This document shows positions 1 through 10,681 of a stretch of DNA of 64,000 nt, one piece after another; the first letter of the stretch is position 1; each line of letters starts with the position of its first letter. The notes under the pieces are model-generated. The model had not been told where the DNA came from. It did not search any database and saw only the letters and a program-made list of their open reading frames with translations. Made by a program: the position numbers and the translations under genes. This stretch comes from Paramacrobiotus metropolitanus (lineage: Eukaryota > Tardigrada > Eutardigrada > Parachela > Macrobiotidae), in contig NW_026570264.1 in the NCBI RefSeq assembly GCF_019649055.1, positions 496,001 through 560,000 of the forward strand. The letters are read 5' to 3'.

Positions 1-898
1 ACTACTAAATATCGTACTGAAAACATCCATTAGGCTGTTTTTCTGTTTCATTTTATTAGACCTATAGATATAATTGGTTTTGCCAAAGTTTCCAATTAAT
101 TCAGTTTAAATGCATTTTCAATTAGCGGGGAACCGGAATATGGGATCGAACTTCACAGGGTGCCGGAATAAGGAATTTGTCGAAGTACAGATGCGTCTGT
201 AATCAGTGTAATGCCAAACGTCATAGACCGCATCCCGGTATCTGTTACATTTCCGGTTGACGGCAGATTTAAAATATGTTTATCATGGTCATAATTATTT
301 CTCGGAGGGTAAACCTCTTGTTTTAACATCCAGATTTCTCCGTAGATTGTTAATTTAAGAGGTTTTGTTGAAAGATTTTGCCGAGATCCGTTTAGATCGG
401 GACGTCACTTCAAGGATAATCATCTGATCGGGAACGCTGGCATTCCGCGTGCCTATTAAATTTCCTGTAGTTTAGCAAAGCAAAGCAAAGCCAACGACAC
501 CGGTAAAGGTTCGTCTTTGTTACCGAAAGCGTCTCGGAAAGGTTTCCCATTATCTCGTTGAGGTCATCACTTGGTCAATCCGCTGCAGTAAAATCTTTTG
601 CTCCGACAAAGTTCTTAGGTAATAACTGATATACTGTAATTCTGTGATATAAGCGCTTTTGGACGCTGTTATTGAAACTTTGATCTGGAATTGTTCTTCC
701 TTCCCTACAGGGAGGGAAAACTGTTCTTTATAAGGAACTTGATACGATATTACGCTACCTCAGGCCAATTTATTCGACATTAGTTGCTATCAGCGTTATT
801 CCAGTAATTATTTTACCAATAGATTTACAGCTTATTTACCTGCAATAATTTAAACCTGATTTATCTGATTTGAAACATTTTTATCTTGTATAATTATA
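1..898. other. 5' flank of the first receptor copy, no gene seen
   Basis: I see no coding exon here. About 375-445, the stretch reading ATCTGATCGGGAACGCTGGC is the reverse complement of a block found 340-570 bp upstream of other receptor copies. A short run of GCAAA units lies near 473-492. The rest is AT-rich spacer. Confidence 0.5.
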
Positions 899-2095
899 AT
901 AAACTTTTCCGTCAACTTCAGCGGAATTTGTAACGCCCCGGCGCATTTCCCATCGCTGTTCATTGCTTCCGTAACCGCGTGTGCGTCGAAATATCTGATT
1001 CTCTGCTACACCAGAGCCATCGCCAATTACGCTCTTTTAGCCGGTCTGATTTTTTTCGAACAATCAAACTCGCGACAGCGATCGGGATGCCGTTTATTAA
1101 TTGCTCATTATTTAGCCTCGCACACCGCACTTTGCGCCATATCATATCCAAATGGCAGTGTCAATTTACCGTAAACAAGCTGTCGCTGTTCAAACCAATC
1201 CCCGATTCTGCGGACCAATAATGGCTCTGCAACTGACCCTGCGGGACGCGGCCAACTGGATCGACACGTACATTGCTGTCAACCGTGTCGTGGCGCTCTG
1301 CTTTCAGTCCCATTATCGCCAGTTTTCAGCGCGGTATTTGGAAAAGTTTATACTCACGGTGTTATGGATCGCTGCTGTCTGCTTAGCTAGTCTTGGATGT
1401 TTTGATTTAGGAGTTAAGTATCCGGTAATACCGTCGCGCAGTTGTATTATCGTGCAGAAAGATGTGTTTGGGCTGTTGACCCTAATAACCGGCTGTTACT
1501 GCCCGTTAGCTGTGGCAGGCGCAGGATATGGTCTAATTTGTTTGAGACTATTTATTCGTCGAAAAAAGAGGAACACAGTAGTGGACAATATACCGCAAGA
1601 TGTGGATACAAACGCGGACCACCGGCGTGCAATGAAGACCAACATGGTGTTCTTGTCCTTTCTTTGGAATGTGGTAGGATATTTGCTGTTCCCTGTAACC
1701 TTGGCGGTTGCGCCGGATACACAGGTCCGTCGCCCTCTAGTGACGTTGTGGCTGGGCTCGGTGCAGATGTTCGGTTATGCCACCAACCCGGTAAGTATGT
1801 TTATACAAATTCGATCACCCTGGATATTCAAGGACTGTTGAAACCTGACTTTATAGTGCTTGCTCTTTCAATGTATAGTGTATACCCGATAATTAAGGCA
1901 CGAATTTTTTAGGTGATGTTTTTCGTCATGAGCTTTGAATACCGAGCGGAACTGGCGCGTCTGTGCCGTCGGGTCTGGGATGGAATGCTCGGACATTCAC
2001 GAGAGCCATCAACAAATGGACAACGGCCAGTGCGCTCAGGGAGCCTTTCGGCCTCTTTCACTACAGCGGGAAACAAATTGACACCGTTGAGTTAA
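899..2095 (+). pseudogene. Class A GPCR paralogue, disabled
   Basis: This is a copy of the seven-helix receptor family that fills the window. The paralogue start Met-Asn-Phe-Ser reads Ile-Asn-Phe-Ser here, because ATG has become ATA at 899. Near 1150, two bases are missing between the TM2-end codons for Ser-Tyr-Pro and the following Met-Ala-Val, which shifts the frame. Residues are also inserted around TM1 and the first loop. From 1152 the frame is open through TM3-TM7: C3.25, an NRV motif in place of DRY, P5.50 and the Asn-Pro of TM7. Exon 1 ends at 1790, a 122 bp intron follows (gtaagt...ttttttag), and exon 2 runs 1913-2095 and encodes MFFVMSFEYR and a 60-residue tail. Both splice sites are intact, so decay looks recent. 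An unknown upstream exon restoring the start is possible, but the two-base deletion would remain. Confidence 0.85.
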
Positions 2096-3546
2096 CTGGT
2101 GCCGACCATGTTTTTAAGAAGGCCGAATCGTAAACCGTACAGTAAAAAGACGTTAAGCTGATGTATATGAAGAATCTGCAGAATTTACGGTTAATAGTAC
2201 AATGCTTGATGTATTTCTCTGTTCTTCTCCACGCTCCTCCTTTCTGTTTTCTATATTAATATTACTGCTACATGGTCAACGAGCAACATCCTGCTTGTTT
2301 CCTTTACTAAAGGAAGAAACCTTTGAATGCTCACGTTAAAGAATAAAAATTTACTGGGTGGAGTCGATGCAACTGCCTATCAAGCGCGCTTTGGCTTTTA
2401 AGGGAAGTGTGCCGATGCTATGCAGCGTAACAAATCTGGATGCCTGTACGGAATTTCTTCCCTTTTGAGCGCTTCTAGCCACTTTTCTCTAAAGAAAATT
2501 TTTCTGTATTCATACCGGAAAGAAAGAAACTTTTTCTGCTTAGTTAACATTTAACAGAAGTTCACTTTGACGTATTCAAAAGCAAAAAATTGGCGCAGGA
2601 CTGTAGAATACACATGGGGAAGATGGACTCAAAAACAGCATTTTTAATTAAATTTCTGAACAGTGCATACATCATACATGTCAAGCGAGCCGTCCATCAG
2701 GTGCCGCGCCACAAAGGAGGCATCTGATCCGCGCTGCTCAAAATATACTTACAGCCAGAATGATTCGTCGTTGTTAAGAAAAATTACAGTGCAGTCTGGC
2801 TTCCCGAAAATCATCGTTTCAGGGTACATTTTCTCCACTGTTGCAACTGCCGTGTTACCCGGCCGGAAGGCAGTGTTCTTGTTCTGCCAACAAAAGCTCA
2901 TCGTGACAGTGAATCCTGATGACGAATGGAGCAAAACAGGAAACTGTTCAGAAAGGCGGCTACTCAATGAGAAAATTAAGCGGTGTTTACGCTGATTTCC
3001 CAAGATTCGGAAATTATACGTAAACAGCCGTCATAGCACATGTGCAACGTGACGCTTTAAATGCGTCTGCCGGGAATTTTTAGGTTTTGTTAGCGTCTTG
3101 AACCACTTCAGATACCACATCGCCCGGTTCCGGCCAGTTACACCCGTGACGCTGATTTTTAATGAGTTTTCTAGATCTGAGTCAAGTTTCAATAATTATA
3201 CCAGCAATTCCGGTATTATATACGGCACCCCTAATAATACTCGGCTACCAAGCCTCTCAAAATCGGTTTCTTATTACCTGTCCACGCTTCCTCTGAACAC
3301 TGGTTTGAACTTTTTACAGCTTCTGCTATGATGCTCCCGCTCTATATATTATTACGTGACTTTGCAAACTAATTTTATCCTTTTATTTATTTTCTCTTAG
3401 AGAAATTACAACACCAGCCTTTCCGCGCATATTTTTGGCGGATTTATTCAACAAATCGATTGACAATAGACAATTTGACAGTTGATAATTTAACCGCTGA
3501 ATTTTATCCGCAATTTATCCGCAATATCCGCTATATACAAAGTATA
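2096..3546. other. Intergenic between the two plus-strand receptor copies
   Basis: Apart from a minus-strand exon-like relic at 2644-2883, I see nothing codable here. Several AT-rich runs lie in 3350-3460. Confidence 0.4.
2644..2883 (-). pseudogene. Exon-like relic of unknown family, one internal stop
   Basis: On the minus strand, a good acceptor (ttggcag) is followed by 80 codons in one frame, ending in TAA at 2644. A single in-frame TAA sits at 2749-2751. The reading before it (NTAFRPGNTAVATVEKMYPE and on to NNDESFWL) and after it (VYFEQRGSDASFVARH to VCTVQKFN) both look like protein, with two Cys that could pair. The stop overlaps a perfect donor-like GTAAGTAT, but the only following acceptor would give a 19-base intron and break the frame, so splicing does not rescue it. 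I do not recognise the family; a lipocalin-like secreted protein is a guess. No related copy exists in the window. It reads as the last exon of a dead gene. Confidence 0.35.
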
Positions 3547-6299
3547 ATGAATTTATCCGCCAATATCAGCAGCATCTTCAATACGACGTTGCGCTTCCCT
3601 TTACTGTCCGCTTCTTCCGTGACCGCCTGGGCTGCAACGTACCTGACCCTCTGCTACAGCGGAGCTTTTGCCAACGTACTGTTATCCGGCCTGATATTTT
3701 CTAACTGGAGACTGCGGTCCGGGTGTGGTTTATTAATCGCACATTATTTAGCCTCGCACACCGTACTCTGTGGCGTTTCCTATCCTATTATAGCCGTTTT
3801 CGTGTACCGTAAACAAGTGACCGCTGTCCAAATCGACCCGCGATTCTGCGGACCAATCATGGCACTGCAGTTGACCATGCGGTACGCGGCCAACTGGATC
3901 GATACATACATCGCTGTCAACCGTGTTGTGGCGCTCTGTTATCCGTATCTTTACCGGCGCTTTTCCGCTCGGAATTTGGAAAAGTTTATTCTCACGATGT
4001 TATGGATCACTGCGGTGTGCTTAGCCACTCTCGGGTGTTGGGAACTAGGCATTAAATACCCGCTGTCACCGACGGGCAGTTGTACAATCGCACAAAAAGA
4101 TGTGTTCGGTTTGTTGACTTTTATTGCCGGGTACTATTGCCCGTTGGTCTTAGCGGGTGCGGGCTATGTTGTGATTTATGTAAGGCTAATAATTCGCCGC
4201 AGGAAAAAGAACACAGCGGTGGATAATGTGCTGAACGATGCCGAAACGACGGTAGAACACCGGCGTGCGGTGAAAGCTAACATGGTGTTCGTGTCGTTTC
4301 TGTGGAATTTAGTGGGATATCTAATTTTTCCGATAACTTTGGCGGTTGCGCCGGATGCACAGTTGCGTCGTCCACTGGCGACGTTGTGGCTGGGTTCGGT
4401 GCAGATGCTCGGTTACGTCACCAACCCGGTAAGCGTTCGCGTTTTGCTCTGGAAATGCTCCTGTTGTAAATTTGTGCAGGGTGCGGTCACAGAAAAATGG
4501 TTGAAACTGCCGTGAACCTTCAGCTGATTTTCTCGTAAGCTATGTCTAAGACTAAGAGAGACAGACATAAACGGCTGAAACTTGTCTTATTTACCATAAA
4601 TCAAATTTGTTTGATAACAAAACCGTTGCAAATGTTTTCTTATTCTTTTGAGATATCGGTTGGATGATTTCCTTTCGAAATGTGTGCACGGCGATAATGT
4701 CAGAGTTTAGCATACGTTTAGCTATGTAGAAAACTTCAATGGCGGTTTCAATCACTTTGTAGCGCGGGCTGTCATCCTAAGGCGGCCGGACGTGTTGCAT
4801 ATTCACGTTTACGGCTCGAGTCTTTAAGCTTCCCGGAGTGCATTGAGCCAACTTACCTGGGCACATTTTCCGGGTCTAAATTCAGAAATTCTGATCTTTT
4901 GTAGGAAGGTAGAGTACTGCCCCAGTTTGCTTGAAAAAATAGCTTCATCTGCAAAGGCTCAAGGGCATGGCCAAACAGAATTAGTTTAGTACGACGTACT
5001 TATTGTTTATAGGCGTACTGCTACAGCCCATTTGTGCAGTACTTCGCATGGGGCCTTAAGTTTTCCCCTCACACAGCACGGGAAATTTTGTTTTCCCCCG
5101 CACATGTGCCGCTTAGTCGCTTACACGCTTAAAGCTGACTGCAGTTTAAAGCCGCGTGCGCTGCGGCAACACGTTTGCCGTTATCCGAGCTGTCTCTGCT
5201 CTCTTGTTCAGTTGCGCAACCGGATATGCCGAGTTGGCCAGAAACCCGTTTTTAGCTGCAGCCAACTTCAAGTTGCATTCATGTAAGCGACTAAGCGGCA
5301 TATGTGCGGGGGAAAACGAAATTTCCCGTACTATATGAGGGGAAAACTTAAGGCCCCATGCGAAGTACAGTACTGTACCCTAACTCTGCACTTGAAGGAA
5401 ATTTGTACGCTATGAGCGATACGGTGCTGTATAGCCGGATTAACATTCAACTAATTCACGTTTATACACGCACTAGCTGCAAGCCGCGTTTGTGAATGGT
5501 GAATGGGCTCGTACAAGTGCGTGTGGCTGCACTGTACAAATTTCCTTCAAGTGCAGGGTTAGGGTACAGTACTCTTTCAGGCTTTTTCGGTAATAACTAA
5601 GTTTTGTGGGTATTGCATTGGTACATGATGGACCATACCAGTTTTTACTTTCAGGTACCGATGTCATTTACGCGCGCTTGCGATGACACTCCCACTGTTG
5701 CCAAATCATAGATTTTTAAAAATTCGTTATCGGCTGAACTGCGAGCGCATCCGTACAAGCATTCCTTGTTTACGATGTAGCTAATATCATAAATAATTTT
5801 GAGAAAGGGAACCGGTAATTTGGCTTGAACTGCATGGGCGAGACGCGTGCTGAAAGAGTCCCGATCTAGAACAGCACCCGTAAATCGAAACAAAACTAGA
5901 GAAAAGCCAGCATCGAACCAATGCAAAATACGGTAGTACATGTAGCATGCAATACTATGTAATCATTTAAGTATGGGTTGGCCACGCCGTTTGAGCCTTT
6001 GCAGATAAAATTATTTTTTAAGCATGCTAGGGTCGTATTCTATCCTTCTACAAAAAATCATAATTTTCTGAATTTAGACCCGGAAAATCCCTGGTTAGTG
6101 CATCCTCGCACATTTTATAAAGAAGGGATCTTTTTAGTTGATGTTTTTTGTCATGAGCGCGGAATATCGGCTGGAATCGGCACGTCTTTGCAGTCGGCTG
6201 CGGAAAGGAGTACGGAACCGTTCCCATGTGCCATCAGGCACTGGACAGCCGCCTATACGCTCGGGAAGCATTTCGCTATGTGAACAGGGCGGGAAATAA
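3547..6299 (+). CDS. Rhodopsin-class (class A) seven-helix receptor, intact, 347 aa
   Basis: This encodes a plasma-membrane GPCR; its ligand cannot be told. Exon 1 (3547-4428, 294 codons) covers an extracellular N-terminus with N-glycosylation sites and TM1 to mid-TM7. Exon 2 (6138-6299) gives MFFVMSAEYR and a basic tail ending GGK. Class A marks are the TM1 Asn in GAFAN, C3.25 in RFCGP paired with the loop-2 Cys in GSCTIAQ, R3.50 exactly 25 residues after C3.25, W4.50, P5.50 in YYCPL, and NPxxF in TM7. Asp/Tyr of DRY are replaced (NRV) and TM6 has no CWxP. An upstream in-frame ATG at 3460 exists, but all paralogues start at the Met-Asn used here. The 1709 bp intron is inflated by a 1.2 kb inverted-repeat element; paralogue introns are 109-146 bp. 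The closest copy in the window is at 34792-35951, which shares the short exon 2. Confidence 0.9.
5039..5369. mobile_element. Foldback/MITE-like element with ~87 bp inverted arms
   Basis: Arm 5039-5125 (starting GTACTTCGCATGGGGCCTTA) is nearly the exact reverse complement of arm 5282-5369 (ending GGCCCCATGCGAAGTAC). About 155 bp separates the arms and has no reading frame of note. It is nested inside the larger element of the receptor intron and abuts the next foldback element. Confidence 0.75.
5369..5573. mobile_element. 205 bp MITE-like foldback element, ~40 bp inverted repeats
   Basis: The left end AGTACTGTACCCTAACTCTG at 5369 and its reverse complement at the right end (5534-5573) match over about 40 bp with one mismatch seen. 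The internal region is non-coding. The sharp, symmetric ends suggest a small non-autonomous DNA element inserted at the edge of the neighbouring foldback. Confidence 0.75.
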
Positions 6300-7580
6300 A
6301 GAAGCACTGTTGGTGACAGCACCTGCTGACCGATAGCAAGACTAATCAAAGCTTGGATCGTGAACCAACCCGCAGTTTATAAAGTGCACGTACTTTGTGC
6401 ATTGGTGACTAAACCAATATTCTATACTCGTAGCAATAATAGCACAATTACTATTATAATAACATGATAACCAAAAAAACGCACCAGCATAATATTTTTG
6501 TGAGAACGTGTAATTACGGAGACTTTTTGTGTTACAATCCCCTGTGGATTTTCGATCCCAGATTCGGCGCTGTTTCTGTGAGCAAAATATTGGGCTGTTA
6601 AATTCAGACGTCAACACATTTTGAAAATTTTGAGCAGGTGACTTGATGTATGATAATGAAAGGGCAATCTCCTCGAACACTTGTTGTTTTCGCCAGCTGA
6701 AATAGGTTTCTCGGATGCCGGAATGATTACTTTAAACTACATTCACATGTTCCTGCGAAATTACATCTTCTACCGAAAAGACTAAACCAGGGACATGCTG
6801 TCCGAGTGCGCCTTGCAGCGGTGCATGTCAACAAGCAGTAATCATCCATGCATCCTGCTCGATTTTAATTGGTTGGTAAAATGATATACGCGGTTTCTAT
6901 CATGCTGTTGTGGCTACCGCCTTAATTAAGTCCACAAGGCCTTTGCATAAGAAACCCTTTTCATGTATTGCATCATATAATTACGTAAATGAAAGGCCCT
7001 CCAAAAGTTTCCCGCACAGGCACATATGGAAAATAATTTTCTGCAGAATGAATGTTTCCACAGATAAGTATTTCAACTGTATCAAGGAAATACCCTCGTA
7101 GTATATAGATCTATCTGTATATTATGTTCTACCGTCCCGTGGAACATGGCTAGAAAAAACCGCGAAGTAAATTAAAAAACTGACATTACTATCTAACTCA
7201 GCATGTTTCGAAACGGTTGCACATGAATTTTGTTTTCAAAAATATCTGTCCCGGGACCATCGCTCGGATGCCGGTACCGGTACAGACATGAGCTCAAGGT
7301 GACCTTGAAAGACCATTTACAACATATTATTGCGCGAAGTGTCTCGGGGCAACGGTTTTCACTGGAACTGCAATACTTTTAATTGGAATTGTTGCTTGGA
7401 AATGGAATTTCAGCACTAAAACGGAATTATTGTGAAAAAGATAAATTAAATTTATTTAATTGCGGTTAATTTGCATGAGCGGCAATTGTTTTCCTAGATA
7501 GTCCACCGCTGGTTTCCGTGGCAACATTCTACACATGATGCTAGCCATATAGAGTATTTCCTTACACTGCTGTATAGCAC
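6300..7580. other. Intergenic, no gene seen
   Basis: I see no supported exon. A stretch at about 7340-7370 (GTGTCTCGGGGCAACGG) recurs inverted at about 11333-11360 and belongs to a dispersed repeat. Confidence 0.4.
7340..7385 (-). repeat. Dispersed repeat, copy 1 (inverted relative to 11333-11385)
   Basis: The reverse complement shares CGGTTGCCCCGAGACACTTC and a weaker flank ending in TTGTAA with the copy at 11333-11385. The two copies face each other 4 kb apart and bracket the secreted-protein gene. Function and family are unknown. Confidence 0.5.
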
Positions 7581-8012
7581 GTGTTTAATCATTCACATTC
7601 GACATGTCAAGACATGTTTACACTTGACTTCAGCTTTGCCCCGTATAACGTTTTTTTAGCGCAAACTGCAAGTCTGAACTGTTTGACACCCGTTGACAAA
7701 CCTTTACTGTACAAAATGTTCAGTAAGAAAGAGTTCGTAAACCTCAGTGACCTTTTGCCCAACATCTGCATGTCACATGCACCATCCACGTCGAAGGCAT
7801 CTGCGGCAAAGAGCGAACCGATTCGCGATTTCCACCAGTGGTTCAGAGCATTTAATGTTCTTAAAATGTATCGGTGTGCAGTGCATCCGGAACTCAGCTT
7901 GCCGATGTCTAAGTACATGGATCACATTGGTCAGACAGCCGCGCTGAAAGGCATTGCAACCGAACAGCACTTTCTAATTTTTGCAACATATGACATTACA
8001 TCAGTAATTTAA
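7581..8012 (+). CDS. Open frame of 143 codons, perhaps a mobile-element remnant
   Basis: The frame encodes 143 residues with no signal peptide or membrane segment. The stretch FSKKEFVNLSDLLPN followed by a Ser/Lys linker and DFHQWFRAFNVLKMYR resembles, from memory, the N-terminal part of proteins encoded by invertebrate retroelements or recombinase elements. No reverse transcriptase, integrase or long repeat is seen nearby, so it would be a fragment. The start is the first ATG in frame and is not otherwise supported. It could also be a chance frame. Confidence 0.3.
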   Translation: MFNHSHSTCQDMFTLDFSFAPYNVFLAQTASLNCLTPVDKPLLYKMFSKKEFVNLSDLLPNICMSHAPSTSKASAAKSEPIRDFHQWFRAFNVLKMYRCAVHPELSLPMSKYMDHIGQTAALKGIATEQHFLIFATYDITSVI

Positions 8013-9686
8013 ACATGGAAATGCATATTAATGTAGTTTACGATAATCAACGCGTTGAGATGCAAGCAGCGTCACTACGCAGAATAATTGCATGCTTATA
8101 TGTAATTTAAACATTGAAATGCATAAAACGATTTTGCAAAAAATCGAGAAAATACAAGTTTTTGTTGTTTTTCCCCCTTTTGGTAGTGGAGCGACTCCTA
8201 GAGTAGTTTCGCACGAAAGTAGCTTTTTTAGTGTATCTGTACATATCTAGAAAAAATTTACCTCCATGCGTGAAATATAGGCACAGATTCTGTCGTATTC
8301 CACAATTTAAGCATAAACTACTGAGTAGTGACTACATTACACTAACTCAGTTGGTCGTAAACCATGCTCCAAGAAGTGCATCCAAAAATCTTCTCCATAA
8401 TGTATTATATTATTGTATTATAATTTTATTTATTTTATACAGATCTCCGCGTCGGCTTCGGGCAAATTTTTATATTTTCTGTAAAGTCTTAATACGTTTT
8501 ACCCTTTAGTATTTTTTTCCCTTTCGCTGCAGAAATGTGGAATTATTTCTAAGCACTTTATTGTTTTTTAAAAATTTTCTATCAATTTGCAGTGAAATTG
8601 CTCGTTGGTTAGCAGTTCACTACTTATTCCACAATATGCGCATACTTGAAGTATGTCATTGAGTACATTCGAATATTCATCTAAAACAGACCATGTTTTG
8701 CAACAGAAATGTGTATTGATTTACTCGTAATTTTATATGTACTGTACTTCCAACAGGTTTTTGCAGCAAGTTATATCTTATTTCAACGTCTACTGGGTCC
8801 TTGGGGCCTCAGCGCCCCTCCCGCCCAAGCGAAATCAATTTTCCCCTGATAAAAAATCTACCGTATACGGCGTTTTCTTGGCGTTCCATGAAACCGGCTT
8901 CTTACTGTAGCGGTTCGCACAATTGGCACCACCGAGTTTGTGCCCGGGAAATCTGCACTTGCAGCGTGTGTACTGCCCGCGCAATGGAGAGCGCATGGGC
9001 ATTCACACGCTGCGTGCGTATCAATTTCTCGCGTGCAAACGCTGTGGTGCCACTTGTGCGAGGCGTTTTAGTACCCTTCTCATTACAAGTTTACTGGGTG
9101 CTGCCACAAGTGTTGTGCTGGAAAATGATCACACTTTGAGGTGTTTTCGCGGTCGTTATTTCCAGAAAAGCTGATGTCTGCTCTTTTAGTTATTTCAAAC
9201 TTTCGAGACTACCCGGTATCATGTCGAAACTGGCAGAGGTAAAAAAGTTGCTGAACATTCATAACATACACTCCAGGTGGCCTATTCCAAGATTCTCTCG
9301 TTTACAGCTTAGTGCTGCCACAAGTGGTTTGCCGGAAACTGACCGTGCAGCAAAGTTTCCAAGTTGCCGGTTATTAAAAAGCTGCAGACCTTTGTTTCAG
9401 TTGCGCTATTTTTTTTCGAGAATGCCCGGTTCCATGATAGCATGTCTCGTGTGGTTAAGCTGAAAATTTGCTGATCTTTCGTAACTAGCACACTCGTGTC
9501 GGACGGTTTCGAAGATTCTCTCGATTTCTCGCTGGGTTTAGGAAAGAACGCTTATTTAAATTATTGGGACTCCTAATGAAGCATCGACGTAAGCATACGA
9601 TTTGGAGCTGGTTCGTTTATTTGGATGTGCATTGATGTTATAATTTTATTTGATAGTTGTTAAAAAACTGATCCACACTTATAACC
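8013..9686. other. Intergenic, AT-rich then repetitive
   Basis: 8400-8700 is strongly AT-rich. 9080-9500 holds an imperfect direct duplication. No exon with good splice sites was found. Confidence 0.4.
9080..9500. repeat. Imperfect ~220 bp direct duplication
   Basis: The blocks GTGCTGCCACAAGTG (about 9088 and 9308), TTTCGAGA-TGCCCGGT-CCATG (about 9200 and 9415) and AAGATTCTCTCG (about 9290 and 9510) recur in the same order with an offset near 215-220 bp. This indicates an old tandem duplication. No function is evident. Confidence 0.45.
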
Positions 9687-10681
9687 ATGGGCGGTCTCAG
9701 TTTTTGTCTTTGTGTTGTTTTCGCTTTAAACATGTTTCTTAATTTTTCGTTGGCTCTACTCAAGTTCCAGGGTGAAGAGAACGGCTACTTTTACGGTGCA
9801 AGCCAAGGCACACTGGACGGCGTGAGTATCACTTTGCCACAACTTTGCTCTATGTCTTTACTACGTAAAAGGACAATAATTTTGCATTGGGTGAACCATG
9901 AACGTATTTCGAAGGGAGTGGTACGGCGATTTGTTAAATGACATCACCATCGGGAAAATTTATTTCACGACTTCGGAGCGACACGATGAAGCTGTTGTTT
10001 TTCCAGTTCGGGCAGCAGCTGTTACGGATGTCTGCTTTGGCGAATCCAACCACACCAACTACAACTTCTACAACCACCACAACTACAACGACTACGCCTA
10101 CAACAACGACCACGCCCTGTCCAACATGCCACTCTTCTGGTAAGTACATGTTCAGTGTTCGGTAGAGTAGAATGGTTTGTTTATATCATTACTCTACAGT
10201 ATGTTGAAGCAATCTGTAAATACGGCACTGCTGCCGTTTCGAAGTTCGTACCAACATAATCCGGCATTACTGACAATAATTTACTCGTTCGTTGTTGACC
10301 TTCGATATTTCTTCTGTAGGCGGTCAATATTGCACTAAACGCTGGGCCGATGAAATGATATGCTTGACTGATCCCTTCATGATTTTGGTGGAACGAGCGG
10401 ACCTCGGCTGCCTTGAGAAGAACATTCTTGGAGGACCGTCGCGTGCCCGAGCCAATGACGTTGACTGGGCGTTGGATGTTCCTGAATTCTGGCGTGATCT
10501 TCCAGTAATGAAATGGGCCAACTATAGCGAATATATCTGGCAAGTGGACGACTGCACCATCAGAAGTGGCATAAAGACAAGCATCTATTGGGAGTTGGAC
10601 TGCTATGATCAGTGCTCGAAGGAGACCAACGCCTTTCAGAAAGGAGCACCCAAGGTCCCCAGGGATCACAAAGTCCATTGA
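9687..10681 (+). CDS. Secreted protein with Thr-rich linker and Cys-rich C-terminal domain, 209 aa
   Basis: Three exons join in phase. Exon 1 is 9687-9821 (donor gtgagt), exon 2 is 10007-10139 (acceptor tttttccag, donor gtaagt) and exon 3 is 10320-10681 (acceptor tgtag). Together they make exactly 210 codons. Residues 1-23 form a hydrophobic signal peptide ending near FSLA. Residues 60-83 are almost all Thr and Pro and would be a mucin-like O-glycosylated stalk. The remaining ~125 residues hold eight Cys (CPTC, then six more), Trp-rich blocks and an Asn-X-Ser site. The family is not recognised. The repeated ACA/ACC codons make the stalk prone to length change. An alternative start at 9938 reads the same frame but includes the intron polypyrimidine tract, so the spliced model is preferred. 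Its role outside the cell is unknown. Confidence 0.65.

Larger units (their letters stand above)
4855..6095. mobile_element. DNA-transposon-like element with ~125 bp terminal inverted repeats, in a receptor intron
   Basis: The left end (4855-4981) and right end (5972-6095) are imperfect reverse complements that share the blocks CCGGGTCTAAATTCAGAAA and CTGCAAAGGCTCAA. No transposase frame is seen between them, so the element is non-autonomous or a shell. It contains two nested foldback elements (5039-5369 and 5369-5573). A second family member lies at 47033-47755, inside the intron of another receptor copy. The right end stops only 42 bp before the exon 2 acceptor of the host gene. Clear target-site duplications were not found. 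Confidence 0.75.
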
